Below, one piece after another: positions 31,706 through 41,468 of a DNA stretch of 64,000 nt. Position 1 is the first letter of the stretch. Every line of letters starts with the position of its first letter. Source of the stretch: Pseudomonas sp. MM223 (GTDB taxonomy: Bacteria > Pseudomonadota > Gammaproteobacteria > Pseudomonadales > Pseudomonadaceae); assembly GCA_947090765.1 (NCBI GenBank), contig OX352322.1:2277501-2341500 (forward strand). The letters run 5' to 3'. The notes beneath the pieces are model-generated. The model made no database searches, was not told where the DNA came from, and was given only the letters and a program-made list of their open reading frames with translations. Made by a program: the position numbers and the translations under genes.

Positions 31706-34231
31706 ATGGCCAACATCAAGCAAGACACCATGCCGGTGATCCGCGACCTGCGGGATTTCGATCCACGTTCCGGCAACCTGCTCGAACGCATGATCTTCAA
31801 CTACCGCCCGCTGTTCATGCTGTTCATGGTGCTGGCCACGCTGGTGCTCGGGTATGTGGCTGTCACCCGCCTGGAACTGCGGCCCAGCTTCGAGAAAATG
31901 ATCCCGCAGAGCCAGCCCTACATCCAGAACTACCTGGATAACCGCAAGTCGCTGCGCGGCCTGGGCAACTCGGTGCGGGTGGTGGTGGAGAACACCCAGG
32001 GCGATATCTTCGACCCCGAATACCTGGACGTGCTGAAAAAGATCAACGACGAGCTGTTCCTTGCCCAAGGTGTCGACCGTGCCTGGATGAAGTCGTTGTG
32101 GAGCCCGGGCGTGCGCTGGACCGAGGTCACCGAAGAGGGCTTCCAGGGCGGCGCGGTGATGCCGGATGACTACCAGGGCAAACCGGCCGACATCGAGCAG
32201 TTGCGCCAGAACATCAACCGTGCCGGTATCGTCGGCAGCCTGGTGGCGACCGACTTCAAGTCCAGCATGCTGGTGGTGCCGCTGCTCGACCACGACCTGG
32301 CCACCGGGCGCGGAATTGATTATCGGCAGTTCTCGCAGATGCTCGAACAGCAGTTGCGCGACAAGTACGAATACGGCGGCGACAGCAAGGCGCGCGCGTC
32401 CGGCAAGGAAGGCGAGGGCAAGTACAAGGTGCGGGTCATCGGTTTTGCCAAGCTGATGGGCGACCTGATCGACGGCCTGATCCAGGTGATGATGTTCTTC
32501 GCCCTGGCGGTGGTCACCTCGCTGGTGATCATCTTCCTGTACACCCGCTGTGTGCGCAGCACCCTCTTGGTGGTGTTCTGCTCCTTGGCGGCAGTGGTCT
32601 GGCAGTTGGGCATTGTTGGTTGGCTGGGTTACGCCATCGACCCGTACTCGATCCTGGTGCCGTTCCTGATCTTCGCCATCGGCGTGTCGCATGCGGCGCA
32701 GAAGATGAACGGCATCATGCAGGACATCGGCCGTGGCACCCACAAGCTGGTGGCGGCGCGCTATACCTTCCGCCGCCTGTTCGTGGCCGGGGTTACGGCG
32801 CTGCTGGCGGACGCCGTGGGCTTTGCCGTGCTGATGCTGATCGACATTCCGGTAATCAAGGACCTGGCGATCACCGCGAGCATCGGCGTGGCAGTGTTGA
32901 TCTTCACCTCGCTGCTGTTGATTCCGGTGTCGCTGTCTTACGTTGGCGTTGGCCGCAAGGCATCTGAACGTGCCTTGCGCATCGACCTGCGCGCCGCCGA
33001 GCACCGTGGCTTCGGCAAGCTGTGGGATGCCCTGGACCGCTTTACCACGCGCAAGTGGGCCACTGGCGCGGTGCTGGTGGCCACGTTGCTGGGCCTGGGC
33101 GGCTTTTGGGTGAGCCTGCAGTTGAAGATCGGCGACCTCGACAGCGGCGCGCCCGAGCTGCGCGCCGACTCGCGCTATAACCGCGACAACGCTTACATCA
33201 CCAGCCACTACGCGCTGTCCAGCGACCTGTTCGCGGTGATGATCAAGACCCCGCCGGAAGGTTGCCTGAGCTACAAGACGCTGATCCTCGCCGACCGCCT
33301 GGCCTGGCAGCTGCAGCAGTACCCCGGGGTGCAGACCACGGTGTCGCTGGTTAACGCCGTGCGCCAGATCACTGCGGGCTCCTTCGAAGGCAACCCGAAG
33401 ATGAGCAGCCTGCAGCGCAACCAGGACATGCTCAACTACGCCGCCCAGCAGGCTTCGGTCAACGCCCCGGAGCTGTTCAACACCGATTGCTCGATGATGC
33501 CGGTGATCGCCTACCTCAAGGACCACAAGGCCCAGACCCTGGACGACGTGGTGGCGATCGCCGACCGCTTTGCCCGTGACAACAGCAGCCCCGACCGGCA
33601 GTTTTTGCTGGCTGCCGGCAGCGCCGGTATCGAGGCGGCCACCAACATCGTGGTGCGCGAAGCCAACCGCACCATGCTGCTGTTCGTCTACCTGGCGGTC
33701 ACACTGTTCTGCCTGATCACCTTCCGCAGCTGGCGCGCAACCCTGGTGGCGCTGCTGCCTCTGGTGCTGACCTCGGTGCTGTGCGAGGCGCTGATGGTGG
33801 CCATGGGCATTGGCGTGAAAGTGGCCACCTTGCCGGTCATCGCCCTGGGTGTCGGTATCGGCGTGGATTACGCGCTGTACCTGCTCAGCGTGCAGCTGCA
33901 CTACCAGCGCCAGGGCCGCACCTTGGGCGAGGCCTACCAGAACGCCGTGGCCTTCACCGGCCGGGTGGTCGGGCTGGTGGGCATCACGCTGGCTGCCGGT
34001 GTGGTCGGCTGGGCATGGTCGCCGATCAAGTTCCAGGCCGACATGGGCATCCTGCTCACCTTCATGTTCCTCTGGAACATGCTCGGCGCGCTGCTGCTGA
34101 TCCCGGCGCTGTCGCACTTCCTGCTGCCGGACAAGCGCTTTGTCGCGGCGGCCCCCGCGCCCAGCCAAGCCGAACCACAGCCCCGTGACAGAACCCAGGT
34201 ACCGCGCGCGCAAGCGCGGGTACAGGCGTAG
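31706..34231 (+). CDS. RND-superfamily (MMPL) transporter
   Basis: 841 aa. Two halves each have one early helix, a periplasmic domain and five helices, as in MMPL/HpnN-like lipid exporters. Visible: FRPLFMLF-type first helix, ALFANDG-free loop, and ALGVGIGVDYALYLLSV in the second bundle. No membrane-fusion partner is encoded next to it; the YCF48-like protein may play that role. ATG 31706 follows AAGAGAG (GTG 31703 is possible). The locus suggests transfer of a hydrophobic substrate or lipid between membranes. Confidence 0.87.
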   Translation: MANIKQDTMPVIRDLRDFDPRSGNLLERMIFNYRPLFMLFMVLATLVLGYVAVTRLELRPSFEKMIPQSQPYIQNYLDNRKSLRGLGNSVRVVVENTQGDIFDPEYLDVLKKINDELFLAQGVDRAWMKSLWSPGVRWTEVTEEGFQGGAVMPDDYQGKPADIEQLRQNINRAGIVGSLVATDFKSSMLVVPLLDHDLATGRGIDYRQFSQMLEQQLRDKYEYGGDSKARASGKEGEGKYKVRVIGFAKLMGDLIDGLIQVMMFFALAVVTSLVIIFLYTRCVRSTLLVVFCSLAAVVWQLGIVGWLGYAIDPYSILVPFLIFAIGVSHAAQKMNGIMQDIGRGTHKLVAARYTFRRLFVAGVTALLADAVGFAVLMLIDIPVIKDLAITASIGVAVLIFTSLLLIPVSLSYVGVGRKASERALRIDLRAAEHRGFGKLWDALDRFTTRKWATGAVLVATLLGLGGFWVSLQLKIGDLDSGAPELRADSRYNRDNAYITSHYALSSDLFAVMIKTPPEGCLSYKTLILADRLAWQLQQYPGVQTTVSLVNAVRQITAGSFEGNPKMSSLQRNQDMLNYAAQQASVNAPELFNTDCSMMPVIAYLKDHKAQTLDDVVAIADRFARDNSSPDRQFLLAAGSAGIEAATNIVVREANRTMLLFVYLAVTLFCLITFRSWRATLVALLPLVLTSVLCEALMVAMGIGVKVATLPVIALGVGIGVDYALYLLSVQLHYQRQGRTLGEAYQNAVAFTGRVVGLVGITLAAGVVGWAWSPIKFQADMGILLTFMFLWNMLGALLLIPALSHFLLPDKRFVAAAPAPSQAEPQPRDRTQVPRAQARVQA

Positions 34232-34275
34232 TCAGCTTTTTAGTCGAATCGAACATGGAAACGGGAGCCAACGTC

Positions 34276-35916
34276 ATGGCCAAGACAAAAATAATGCCGC
34301 CGGCAGCCGGCGCCTATGCCTACCCCTTGCTGATCAAACGCTTGCTGATGTCGGGCGTGCGGCACCAGCCTGACCAGCAGATCGTCTACGCCGACACGCT
34401 GCGCTACACCTACCGCGAGCTCGAGCAGCGGGTGCGGCGCCTGGCCAACGTGCTGCGCGCAGCCGGGGTGCAGGCCGGTGACACCGTCGCGCTGCTGGAC
34501 TGGGACAGCCACCGGTCGCTGGAATGCTTTTTCGCCGTGCCGATGCTTGGCGCGGTGCTGCACACGGTGAACATTCGCCTGTCACCGGAGCAGGTGGCCT
34601 ACACCATGAACCACGCCGGGGATGACCTGGTGCTGGTGCACGACGACTTCGTGCCGCTGCTGGAGCAGTTGCACGGCCAGCTGGGCACGGTCAAAGGCTA
34701 CCTGCAACTGACGGACGGGGAGGCTGCGGCCACGTCGCTGCCGGTGCTTGGCGAGTACGAAGCGCTGCTGGATGCGGCCAGCCCCGAGGCCGAATTCGAG
34801 GATTTTGACGAGCACTCAGTGGCCACGCTGTTCTACACCACCGGTACCACCGGCAACCCCAAGGGGGTGTATTTCTCACACCGCCAACTGGTGCTGCATA
34901 CCCTGAACCAGTTGGGCACCTTCGGCGCCTACGACGGCCAGCCGTTGCTGCGTTCCAGCGACGTGTACATGCCGATCACGCCGATGTTCCATGTGCACGC
35001 CTGGGGCGTGCCCTACACGGCCACGATGCTTGGCATCAAGCAGGTGTATCCGGGCCGCTACGAGCCGGACAAGCTGGTGCGCCTGTACCGTGATGAGGGG
35101 GTGACGTTCTCGCACTGCGTACCCACCTTGCTGCAGATGATGCTCGACAGCGAGCAAAGCCGGCACACCGATTTCAGCCGCTGGAAGATCCTGCTCGGCG
35201 GCAGTGCGCTTACCCACGGCCTGGCGCGCCAGGCCAGCGAGCGCGGCATGCTGATCTTCAGCGGTTACGGCATGTCGGAAACCTGCCCGCTGCTGACCCT
35301 GACCCACCTGCGCGACGAAGACCTGGCCTTGCCCATGGGCGAACAGGTGGCGCAGCGGATCAAGACCGGCGCCCCGGTGGCGATGGTCGACCTGCGCATC
35401 GTCGATGCGGCGGGCGTCGAGGTGGCCCACGACGGTGAGGCGCTGGGCGAGATCGTGGTGCGTTCGCCGTGGCTGACCCAGGGCTACCTGCATGAGCCGC
35501 AAATGGGTGCCGAACTGTGGCACGACGGTTGGCTGCACACCGGTGACATGGGCTCGATCGACCGCCATGGGGTGCTGGAGATCAAGGACCGCATCAAGGA
35601 CGTGATCAAGACCGGCGGTGAATGGATCAGCTCGCTTGCGCTGGAAAACCTGATCAGCCAGCACGCGGCGGTCAACGCCGTGGCGGTGGTGGGCATTCCT
35701 GATGAGCACTGGGGCGAGCGTCCGATTGCGCTGGTGGTCTGCATGCCGGGTGACAGCCTGGACCAGGACGGGCTTGAAGCGCACCTGAAGCAGTTTGTCG
35801 ACAGTGGCCAGATCAACAAATGGGCGATTCCGCGGCAGGTGCACTTCGTGGCCGACATCCCCAAAACCAGCGTCGGCAAGATCAACAAGAAGCTGATCCG
35901 CGAAATGCATTGCTGA
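34276..35916 (+). CDS. AlkK-like medium-chain acyl-CoA synthetase
   Basis: 546 aa AMP-forming ligase. The P-loop FYTTGTTGNPKG lies near residues 185-196, then PMFHVHAWG, GYGMSETCPL, HTGDMG and the hinge/core GEWISSLALENL. The catalytic Lys is in KTSVGKINKK near the end. The closest architecture I know is AlkK and other medium-chain ligases. ATG 34276 has GGGAG at 8 nt; a start 7 codons upstream is weaker. It would activate the carboxylate substrate, filling the LvaE role at the far end of the locus. Confidence 0.92.
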   Translation: MAKTKIMPPAAGAYAYPLLIKRLLMSGVRHQPDQQIVYADTLRYTYRELEQRVRRLANVLRAAGVQAGDTVALLDWDSHRSLECFFAVPMLGAVLHTVNIRLSPEQVAYTMNHAGDDLVLVHDDFVPLLEQLHGQLGTVKGYLQLTDGEAAATSLPVLGEYEALLDAASPEAEFEDFDEHSVATLFYTTGTTGNPKGVYFSHRQLVLHTLNQLGTFGAYDGQPLLRSSDVYMPITPMFHVHAWGVPYTATMLGIKQVYPGRYEPDKLVRLYRDEGVTFSHCVPTLLQMMLDSEQSRHTDFSRWKILLGGSALTHGLARQASERGMLIFSGYGMSETCPLLTLTHLRDEDLALPMGEQVAQRIKTGAPVAMVDLRIVDAAGVEVAHDGEALGEIVVRSPWLTQGYLHEPQMGAELWHDGWLHTGDMGSIDRHGVLEIKDRIKDVIKTGGEWISSLALENLISQHAAVNAVAVVGIPDEHWGERPIALVVCMPGDSLDQDGLEAHLKQFVDSGQINKWAIPRQVHFVADIPKTSVGKINKKLIREMHC

Positions 35917-35978
35917 AACCCAATAGCCGTCGGTCTGTACCGACACCTTTCCAACAATCACAAGATAAGGAACACCCC

Positions 35979-37055
35979 ATGAACTTCCTTGATGGCCACC
36001 TGTTCACCGAGAACCAGCAGCCGTTGATCATCACCGCAGCGCCCTATGCGCCTTCCTGGGTGCCGTCCGACTTCCCTGAGGACATTCCGGTGACCATGGC
36101 CGAGCAGGTACAGAAGGCCGTGGATTGCTACAACGCCGGCGCCACGGTGCTCCACCTGCATGTGCGCGAGCTGGATGGCAAGGGCTCCAAGCGCCTGTCC
36201 AAGTTCAACGAGCTGATCGCCGGTGTACGTGAAGCGGTACCGGAAATGATCATCCAGGTGGGTGGCTCGATCAGTTTCGCCCCTGAGACCGAAGGTGCTG
36301 CGGCCAAGTGGCTGAGCGACGACACCCGCCATATGCTGGCCGAGCTCGACCCCAAGCCCGATCAGGTCACGGTGACGGTCAACACCTCGCAGATGAACGT
36401 GGTGGAGCACTGGGGCTACCAGGATGTGCGCGGCACTTCGATGGAAGACCCGGCGGTGTATGAGGCCTACAAGGAAATGACCGTGCCGGCGCAGCCGGGC
36501 TGGGTCGAGGAACACGTGCGCCGCCTGAGCGCCGCCGGTATTCAGAGCGCCTTCCAGTGCTACAACCTGAACAGCTTCGAGTCGGTCGAGCGCCTGATGC
36601 GCCGGGGCATCTATAAAGGCCCGCTGGTGATGAACTGGGTGGCCATCGGCGGCGGTATGGACGTGCCGAACATCTACAGCCTGGCCAACATCGTGCGGGC
36701 CGTACCCGACGGGGCGGTGCTCACCGTGGAAAGCTCGATGCGCAACGTGTTGCCGATCAACATGATGGGCATCGCCATGGGCCTGCACGTACGCTGCGGC
36801 ATCGAGGACAACCTGTGGAACCAGGGGCAGACCGAGAAGATGTCCACGGTGCAGCAAATCGAGCAACTGGTGCGCATTTCGCGCGAGTTCGGTCGGCCGA
36901 TTGCCACCGCCAAAGAGGCTCGTGAAATCAGCAAGATCGGCGTGTTCTACGACACCGTCGAAGAAAGCCTGCAGGCCAATGGTTTCGCGCCAAACCGCAA
37001 TGGCGGCCAGCAGGGCTTCTTGCGCAAGACGGCTGAAACCGCTGACGGCAACTGA
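35979..37055 (+). CDS. BKACE family (beta-keto acid cleavage enzyme, DUF849)
   Basis: 358 aa. The zinc-binding H-x-H is in VLHLHVRE (His59 and His61), and GGGMDVPN, LTVESSMRN and AKEAREI match the 3-keto-5-aminohexanoate cleavage family. These enzymes convert a beta-keto acid plus acetyl-CoA to acetoacetate and a new acyl-CoA. ATG 35979 has AAGGA upstream; the longer open frame overlaps the ligase gene and is not needed. Placement after the acyl-CoA ligase suggests it handles a beta-keto acid from this pathway. The specificity is unknown. Confidence 0.88.
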   Translation: MNFLDGHLFTENQQPLIITAAPYAPSWVPSDFPEDIPVTMAEQVQKAVDCYNAGATVLHLHVRELDGKGSKRLSKFNELIAGVREAVPEMIIQVGGSISFAPETEGAAAKWLSDDTRHMLAELDPKPDQVTVTVNTSQMNVVEHWGYQDVRGTSMEDPAVYEAYKEMTVPAQPGWVEEHVRRLSAAGIQSAFQCYNLNSFESVERLMRRGIYKGPLVMNWVAIGGGMDVPNIYSLANIVRAVPDGAVLTVESSMRNVLPINMMGIAMGLHVRCGIEDNLWNQGQTEKMSTVQQIEQLVRISREFGRPIATAKEAREISKIGVFYDTVEESLQANGFAPNRNGGQQGFLRKTAETADGN

Positions 37056-37126
37056 GCATTCGTTGAAGAATCCTCAAAGACAGTTGCTCCTGCAGGTAGC
37101 GCATTAGCCTGAAGCCTGCACGGTAC

Positions 37127-37156
37127 CTGTGGGAGCGGGCACGCCCGCACCCACAG
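37127..37156. repeat. Single REP-like palindrome
   Basis: CTGTGGGAGCGGGC paired with GCCCGCACCCACAG two bases later. It resembles the GTGGGAGCGGG core of Pseudomonas REP elements and may also end the upstream operon. Confidence 0.65.
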
Positions 37157-37211
37157 TGAATTGCAGGGATATCCAAGAGGCGCTGCGCAAGCCTGCAGCT
37201 GCTCGGCAACC

Positions 37212-38495
37212 TCAAATACTCAACCACAGTGCCAGGGCCGCCAAGGTCACCAGCAACACCGGCACGGTCAGCAGTATGCCGACCTTGAAGTAGTACCCCC
37301 AGCCGATCACCACCCCTTTGCGCGCTAGCACATGCAGCCACAGCAACGTGGCCAGGCTGCCGATCGGGGTGATTTTCGGGCCCAGGTCGCAGCCGATGAC
37401 ATTGGCGTAGATCATCGCCTCGCGCACCACGCCCTGGGCTTCGCTGGCATGGATCGACAGGGCGCCGATCAGCACGCTGGGCAGGTTGTTCATCAGGGAT
37501 GACAGCAGTGCCGCAATCAGCCCGGTGCCCAGCGTAGCCGCCCACAGCCCATGGCCGGCAAGCCAGTCCAGTACCCCGGCAAGGGCGTCGGTCAGGCCGG
37601 CATTGCGCAACCCGTACACCACCAGGTACATCCCCAGCGAGAACACCACGATTTGCCACGGCGCTTCGCGCAGCACCCGGCGGGTGGCAATCACATGGCC
37701 GCGGGCAGCCACGGCGAACAGCACGGCGGCGCAGGCCGAGGCCACGGCGCTGACCGGGATGCCCAGCGGCTCCAGCACGAACAGCGCGGCCAGCAACACC
37801 ACCAGTACCACCCAGCCCGCGCGGAACGTGGCGCGGTCGCGCACTGCCAGGGCAGGCAACTGCAAATCGTCCGTGGCGTAGCGCAGTGGGATGTCGCGGC
37901 GAAAATACAGCCACAGCACCAGCAGCGTGGCCGCTACCGCCACCAGGTTCACCGGCACCATCACGGCAGCGTAGGTGTTGAAGCCGAGCCCGAAGTAGTC
38001 TGCCGACACGATGTTCACCAGGTTGGATACCACCAGCGGCAGGCTGGCGGTGTCGGCGATAAACCCGGCACCCATCACGAAGGCCAGGGTTGCCGTGGGT
38101 GAAAAACGCAGCGCCAGCAGCATCGACATGACGATGGGGGTGAGGATAAGCGCTGCGCCATCGTTGGCGAACAGCGCTGATACCGCTGCCCCCAGCAGCA
38201 CCATGAAGGCAAACAGGCGGCGCCCGTCGCCACGGGCCCAACGCGCCACATGCAAGGCCGTCCAGGCGAAGAAACCGGCTTCGTCCAGCAACAGGCTGAT
38301 GACGATCAGGGCGATGAAGGTGGCGGTGGCGTTCCAGATGATTGCCCAGACGGTGGGGATATCGTGCAGTGACACCACGCCGGACAGCAGGGCCAGTACC
38401 GCACCCAGGGTGGCGCTCCAGCCAACGCCGAGGCCTTTGGGTTGCCAGATGACCAGGGTCAGGGTGAACAGGAAAATCAGCGTGGCTGGGAGCAT
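37212..38495 (-). CDS. arsB: Arsenite efflux membrane protein ArsB
   Basis: 427 aa, close to E. coli ArsB in length and order of motifs: [19 protein letters not shown] near the start, [39 protein letters not shown], and [19 protein letters not shown] near the end. It exports arsenite from the cytoplasm using the proton gradient, or with ArsA where present. A TTG at 38525 is in frame, but ATG 38495 fits the family start; its ribosome site is weak. No arsR, arsC or arsH is next to it. Confidence 0.92.
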   Translation of the reverse strand: MLPATLIFLFTLTLVIWQPKGLGVGWSATLGAVLALLSGVVSLHDIPTVWAIIWNATATFIALIVISLLLDEAGFFAWTALHVARWARGDGRRLFAFMVLLGAAVSALFANDGAALILTPIVMSMLLALRFSPTATLAFVMGAGFIADTASLPLVVSNLVNIVSADYFGLGFNTYAAVMVPVNLVAVAATLLVLWLYFRRDIPLRYATDDLQLPALAVRDRATFRAGWVVLVVLLAALFVLEPLGIPVSAVASACAAVLFAVAARGHVIATRRVLREAPWQIVVFSLGMYLVVYGLRNAGLTDALAGVLDWLAGHGLWAATLGTGLIAALLSSLMNNLPSVLIGALSIHASEAQGVVREAMIYANVIGCDLGPKITPIGSLATLLWLHVLARKGVVIGWGYYFKVGILLTVPVLLVTLAALALWLSI

Positions 38496-38639
38496 GAACA
38501 AATGGCTCGGGTAAGGGGAAGGCAAGTGTAGCCAGTGCAGCAGGCAATTACTTGAGGATGGCCGGCATTCTGTGCAGGGGAACTGCGGCGCTCTGTTTCG
38601 CGGTTCAGCAAAGTTCCGTTACAAACATGTAAACTTCGT

Positions 38640-38660
38640 AAATAAGATTTACTCGCATTT
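38640..38660 (+). promoter_or_regulatory. Putative Fur box
   Basis: AAATAAGA and TCGCATTT flank a 5-nt centre, an imperfect palindrome close to the Pseudomonas Fur consensus (AAATGAGA/TCTCATTT type). It lies about 125 nt before a siderophore-receptor gene, which is where iron control is expected. Confidence 0.55.
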
Positions 38661-38783
38661 GCAGCCCCCTATATTTACCACCCCTGTTGGCCACCAAACT
38701 GTGTTTGCGAGGCCGGTGGGCGAGGGCTCCCGGTTTCCGACAGGGATGTGCCGTTTCGCTCATGAATCGCAGGAGATGTACCC

Positions 38784-41024
38784 ATGCAGTGCAGAACTTC
38801 ACCCAACAGCCTGGCCCTGGCGTTCGTCGCGCTGGCGTCACCGGCCATGGTGGCCACAGCGGCCCAGGCCGAAGAGCAACGCACGGGTGAGGTGCTGGAA
38901 GTGCCGGTTGCCGATAACGCGCTGGTGATTCAGGACACCCTGATCACTGCCGAGCGCGAGGCGCGTCAGGCCTTGGGTTCGTCGATCATCACCGCCGACG
39001 ACATCAAGCGCCACCCGCCGTCCAATGACCTGTCCGATATCATCCGCCGCGAGCCCGGCGTCAACCTGACCGGCAACAGCGCCAGCGGCGCGCGCGGCAA
39101 CAACCGGCAGATCGACTTGCGCGGCATGGGCCCGGAAAACACCCTGATCCTCATCGACGGCAAGCCATCCAGCGCACGCAACGCCGTGCGTTATGGCTGG
39201 AACGGCGACCGCGATACCCGGGGTGAAACCAACTGGGTGCCGGCCGAAGCGGTCGAGCGCATCGAGATCTTGCGTGGCCCGGCCGCCGCACGCTACGGCT
39301 CTGGCGCCATGGGCGGGGTGGTCAACATCATCACCAAGCGCCCTACCGACGAACTGAAAGGCAGCGTCAGCCTGTACACGCAGCTGCCCGAAGACAGCGC
39401 TGAAGGCGCCAGCCAGCGGGCGAACTTCAACCTCGGCGGTGGCCTCACCGATAACCTCGGCTTCCGCCTGTTCGGCGGCCTGGCCAAGACCGACGCCGAC
39501 GACCTGGATATCAACGCCAGCCACGCCAACAGCGCACTGGTTGCCGGGCGCGAGGGTGTGCGCAACAAGGACATCAACGGCCTGCTGAGCTGGAAACTCA
39601 ACGACGAGCATCGCTTCGAAGCCAGTGCAGGCTACAGCCGCCAGGGCAACATCTACGCTGGCGACACCATGAACAGCAACGGCGGCAGCGACGTCGCACT
39701 GATTTCCAGCCTGTATGGCCACGAAACCAACGTCATGCAGCGCAGCACTTACGACCTGACCCACCTGGGCGACTTCACCTGGGGCACCAGCAAGACCACC
39801 CTGGCTTATGAATACGTGCGCAACTGGCGCCTTAACGAGGGCCTGGCCGGTGGCCCGGAAGGGGCGATCAACGACAGCGGCGCGGCAATGTCGCGGCTGC
39901 GCAACACGCGTTTGAACAGTGAGGTGAACTTGCCGTTCGCCGTGGGCAGCACTGAGCATGTGCTGACCTTGGGGGGCGAATACCTGTACGAGTCGCTCAA
40001 CGACCAGGGCTCGTTCCGTCCGCAAAGCTTCGACCCGAGTGGGGCGGGCAATGACGCGATCAGCGGGTTCGACCGCAGCGAATCGAAAATGACCGCCAGA
40101 AGCTACGCGTTGTTCGTCGAAGACAATATCGTCATCGGCGACACGACGGTGACGCCCGGCCTGCGTTTTGACCATCACGAGATGTTTGGCGACAACTTCA
40201 GCCCGAGCCTGAACCTGTCGCACAAGCTCACCGAGGCGCTGTCGGTCAAAGGTGGTATTGCTCGCGCCTACAAGGTGCCGAACCTGTACCAGTCCAACCC
40301 CAACTACCTGCTGTACAGCCGCGGCCAGGGCTGTAGCGTGGAGCAGACCAACTCCGGTGGCTGCTACCTGCAGGGTAATGCCGACCTCAAGCCGGAGATC
40401 AGCGTCAACAAGGAAATCGGCCTGCTGTACGACCGCGGCACCTGGCGTACCAGCGCGACTTACTTTCGCAATGACTACAAGAACAAGATCATCGGCGGGA
40501 CCGATGTGCTCTATGCCATCAACAGCGGCCGCCGCGTGACCGAGTGGGAGAACGCCGGTGAGGCGCGGGTGGAAGGCATCGAAGGCAACTTCTTCATCGA
40601 ATTGACGCCGACCTTGGACTGGAACACCAACCTGACCTGGATGCTGGACAACGACAACCGCGAGACCGGTGAGCCGCTGTCGGTGATCCCGGAGTACACC
40701 GTCAACACCACCCTGGACTGGCGCGCTACCGAGCAGTTGTCGTTCCAGGTGGCGGGCACCTACTTTGGCAAGCAGAAGTCGCCAACCTACAACTACCGCA
40801 CCCAGCAGGACTACGACAAGGCTGCACAGCAGGACGTCGAGGCCTATGGCCTGGTGGATCTGAGCGCCGGGTACAAGTTCAACGCCAACTACGACGTGCG
40901 GGTGGGGGTGAACAACGTGTTCGACAAGCAGATCCTGCGTGGCGGCAACGCCAGCAGTTCGGGGGCCAACACCTATAACCAGCCGGGCAGGGCGGTGTTT
41001 GCTGCGCTGAATATCAACTTCTGA
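38784..41024 (+). CDS. TonB-dependent siderophore receptor, FepA/PfeA-like
   Basis: 746 aa outer-membrane receptor with a signal peptide ending near AQA-EE (residue 29). The plug domain has RREPGVNLTGN, GARGNNRQIDLRGMGPENTLILIDGKP-type strands and EILRGPAAARYGSGAMGGVVNI. The barrel ends with FAALNINF (terminal Phe). The plug wording is that of catecholate receptors such as FepA and PfeA. AGGAG precedes ATG 38784. With the upstream Fur box and the downstream DUF3649/PepSY/DUF3325 genes it forms an iron-uptake cluster. Confidence 0.9.
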   Translation: MQCRTSPNSLALAFVALASPAMVATAAQAEEQRTGEVLEVPVADNALVIQDTLITAEREARQALGSSIITADDIKRHPPSNDLSDIIRREPGVNLTGNSASGARGNNRQIDLRGMGPENTLILIDGKPSSARNAVRYGWNGDRDTRGETNWVPAEAVERIEILRGPAAARYGSGAMGGVVNIITKRPTDELKGSVSLYTQLPEDSAEGASQRANFNLGGGLTDNLGFRLFGGLAKTDADDLDINASHANSALVAGREGVRNKDINGLLSWKLNDEHRFEASAGYSRQGNIYAGDTMNSNGGSDVALISSLYGHETNVMQRSTYDLTHLGDFTWGTSKTTLAYEYVRNWRLNEGLAGGPEGAINDSGAAMSRLRNTRLNSEVNLPFAVGSTEHVLTLGGEYLYESLNDQGSFRPQSFDPSGAGNDAISGFDRSESKMTARSYALFVEDNIVIGDTTVTPGLRFDHHEMFGDNFSPSLNLSHKLTEALSVKGGIARAYKVPNLYQSNPNYLLYSRGQGCSVEQTNSGGCYLQGNADLKPEISVNKEIGLLYDRGTWRTSATYFRNDYKNKIIGGTDVLYAINSGRRVTEWENAGEARVEGIEGNFFIELTPTLDWNTNLTWMLDNDNRETGEPLSVIPEYTVNTTLDWRATEQLSFQVAGTYFGKQKSPTYNYRTQQDYDKAAQQDVEAYGLVDLSAGYKFNANYDVRVGVNNVFDKQILRGGNASSSGANTYNQPGRAVFAALNINF

Positions 41025-41050
41025 TCCACGGGGCCGCTGTGCGGCCCATT

Positions 41051-41128
41051 CGCCGGCAAGCCAGCTCCCACAGAATCTGCACAGTCATCGAGCCCTGTGC
41101 CTTCCCTGTGGGAGCTGGCTTGCCGGCG
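41051..41128. repeat. REP pair (inverted)
   Basis: Arms of 23 nt: CGCCGGCAAGCCAGCTCCCA-type left arm (41051-41073) and its exact complement (41106-41128), with weaker pairing continuing outward. Located between the receptor and DUF3649 genes. Confidence 0.85.
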
Positions 41129-41180
41129 ATTGGGTTGCGCAGCAACCCTGGCCTCATCACTGGCCTCAAGGAGCCCTCCG

Positions 41181-41468
41181 ATGATCAAAGCCCCCGCCTG
41201 GCTACAGATCCTCTCCCGCAGCAGTGCCGCGCTGCTCGGCGGCTACGCCCTCAGCTACGCCGCCAGTGCCTGCCTTGCCCGCATCCTGCCGCTTTCTGCC
41301 GCCGATGCAGTCATTGTCGCCACCCTCCCGGCGTTCATTTTCCATACCGTCGCCATCCTCTGGGCCTTCGCCTGCCGTGATGCCCTGCGCGCCTGGGCGC
41401 CGCTGGCACTGGCTGTGCCGCTTGCCCTGATCGGCTTCTGGCCGCAGGTGCTGGAGCGTCTGGCATGA
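41181..41468 (+). CDS. DUF3649 membrane protein
   Basis: 95 aa with about three hydrophobic helices (SSAALLGGYALSYAA, VIVATLPAFIFHTVAILWAF, LALAVPLALIGFW). DUF3649 proteins are found with PepSY and DUF3325 proteins in iron-uptake operons. ATG 41181 has AAGGAG at 7 nt; the longer open frame upstream lies in a REP element. Its stop overlaps the PepSY start (ATGA). Its function is unknown. Confidence 0.85.
   Translation: MIKAPAWLQILSRSSAALLGGYALSYAASACLARILPLSAADAVIVATLPAFIFHTVAILWAFACRDALRAWAPLALAVPLALIGFWPQVLERLA

Noticed and set aside
30434..34213. 1259-codon antisense frame across the RND operon
   Set aside because: Gln/His-rich reverse shadow spanning several real genes and their gaps; no domains are recognisable.
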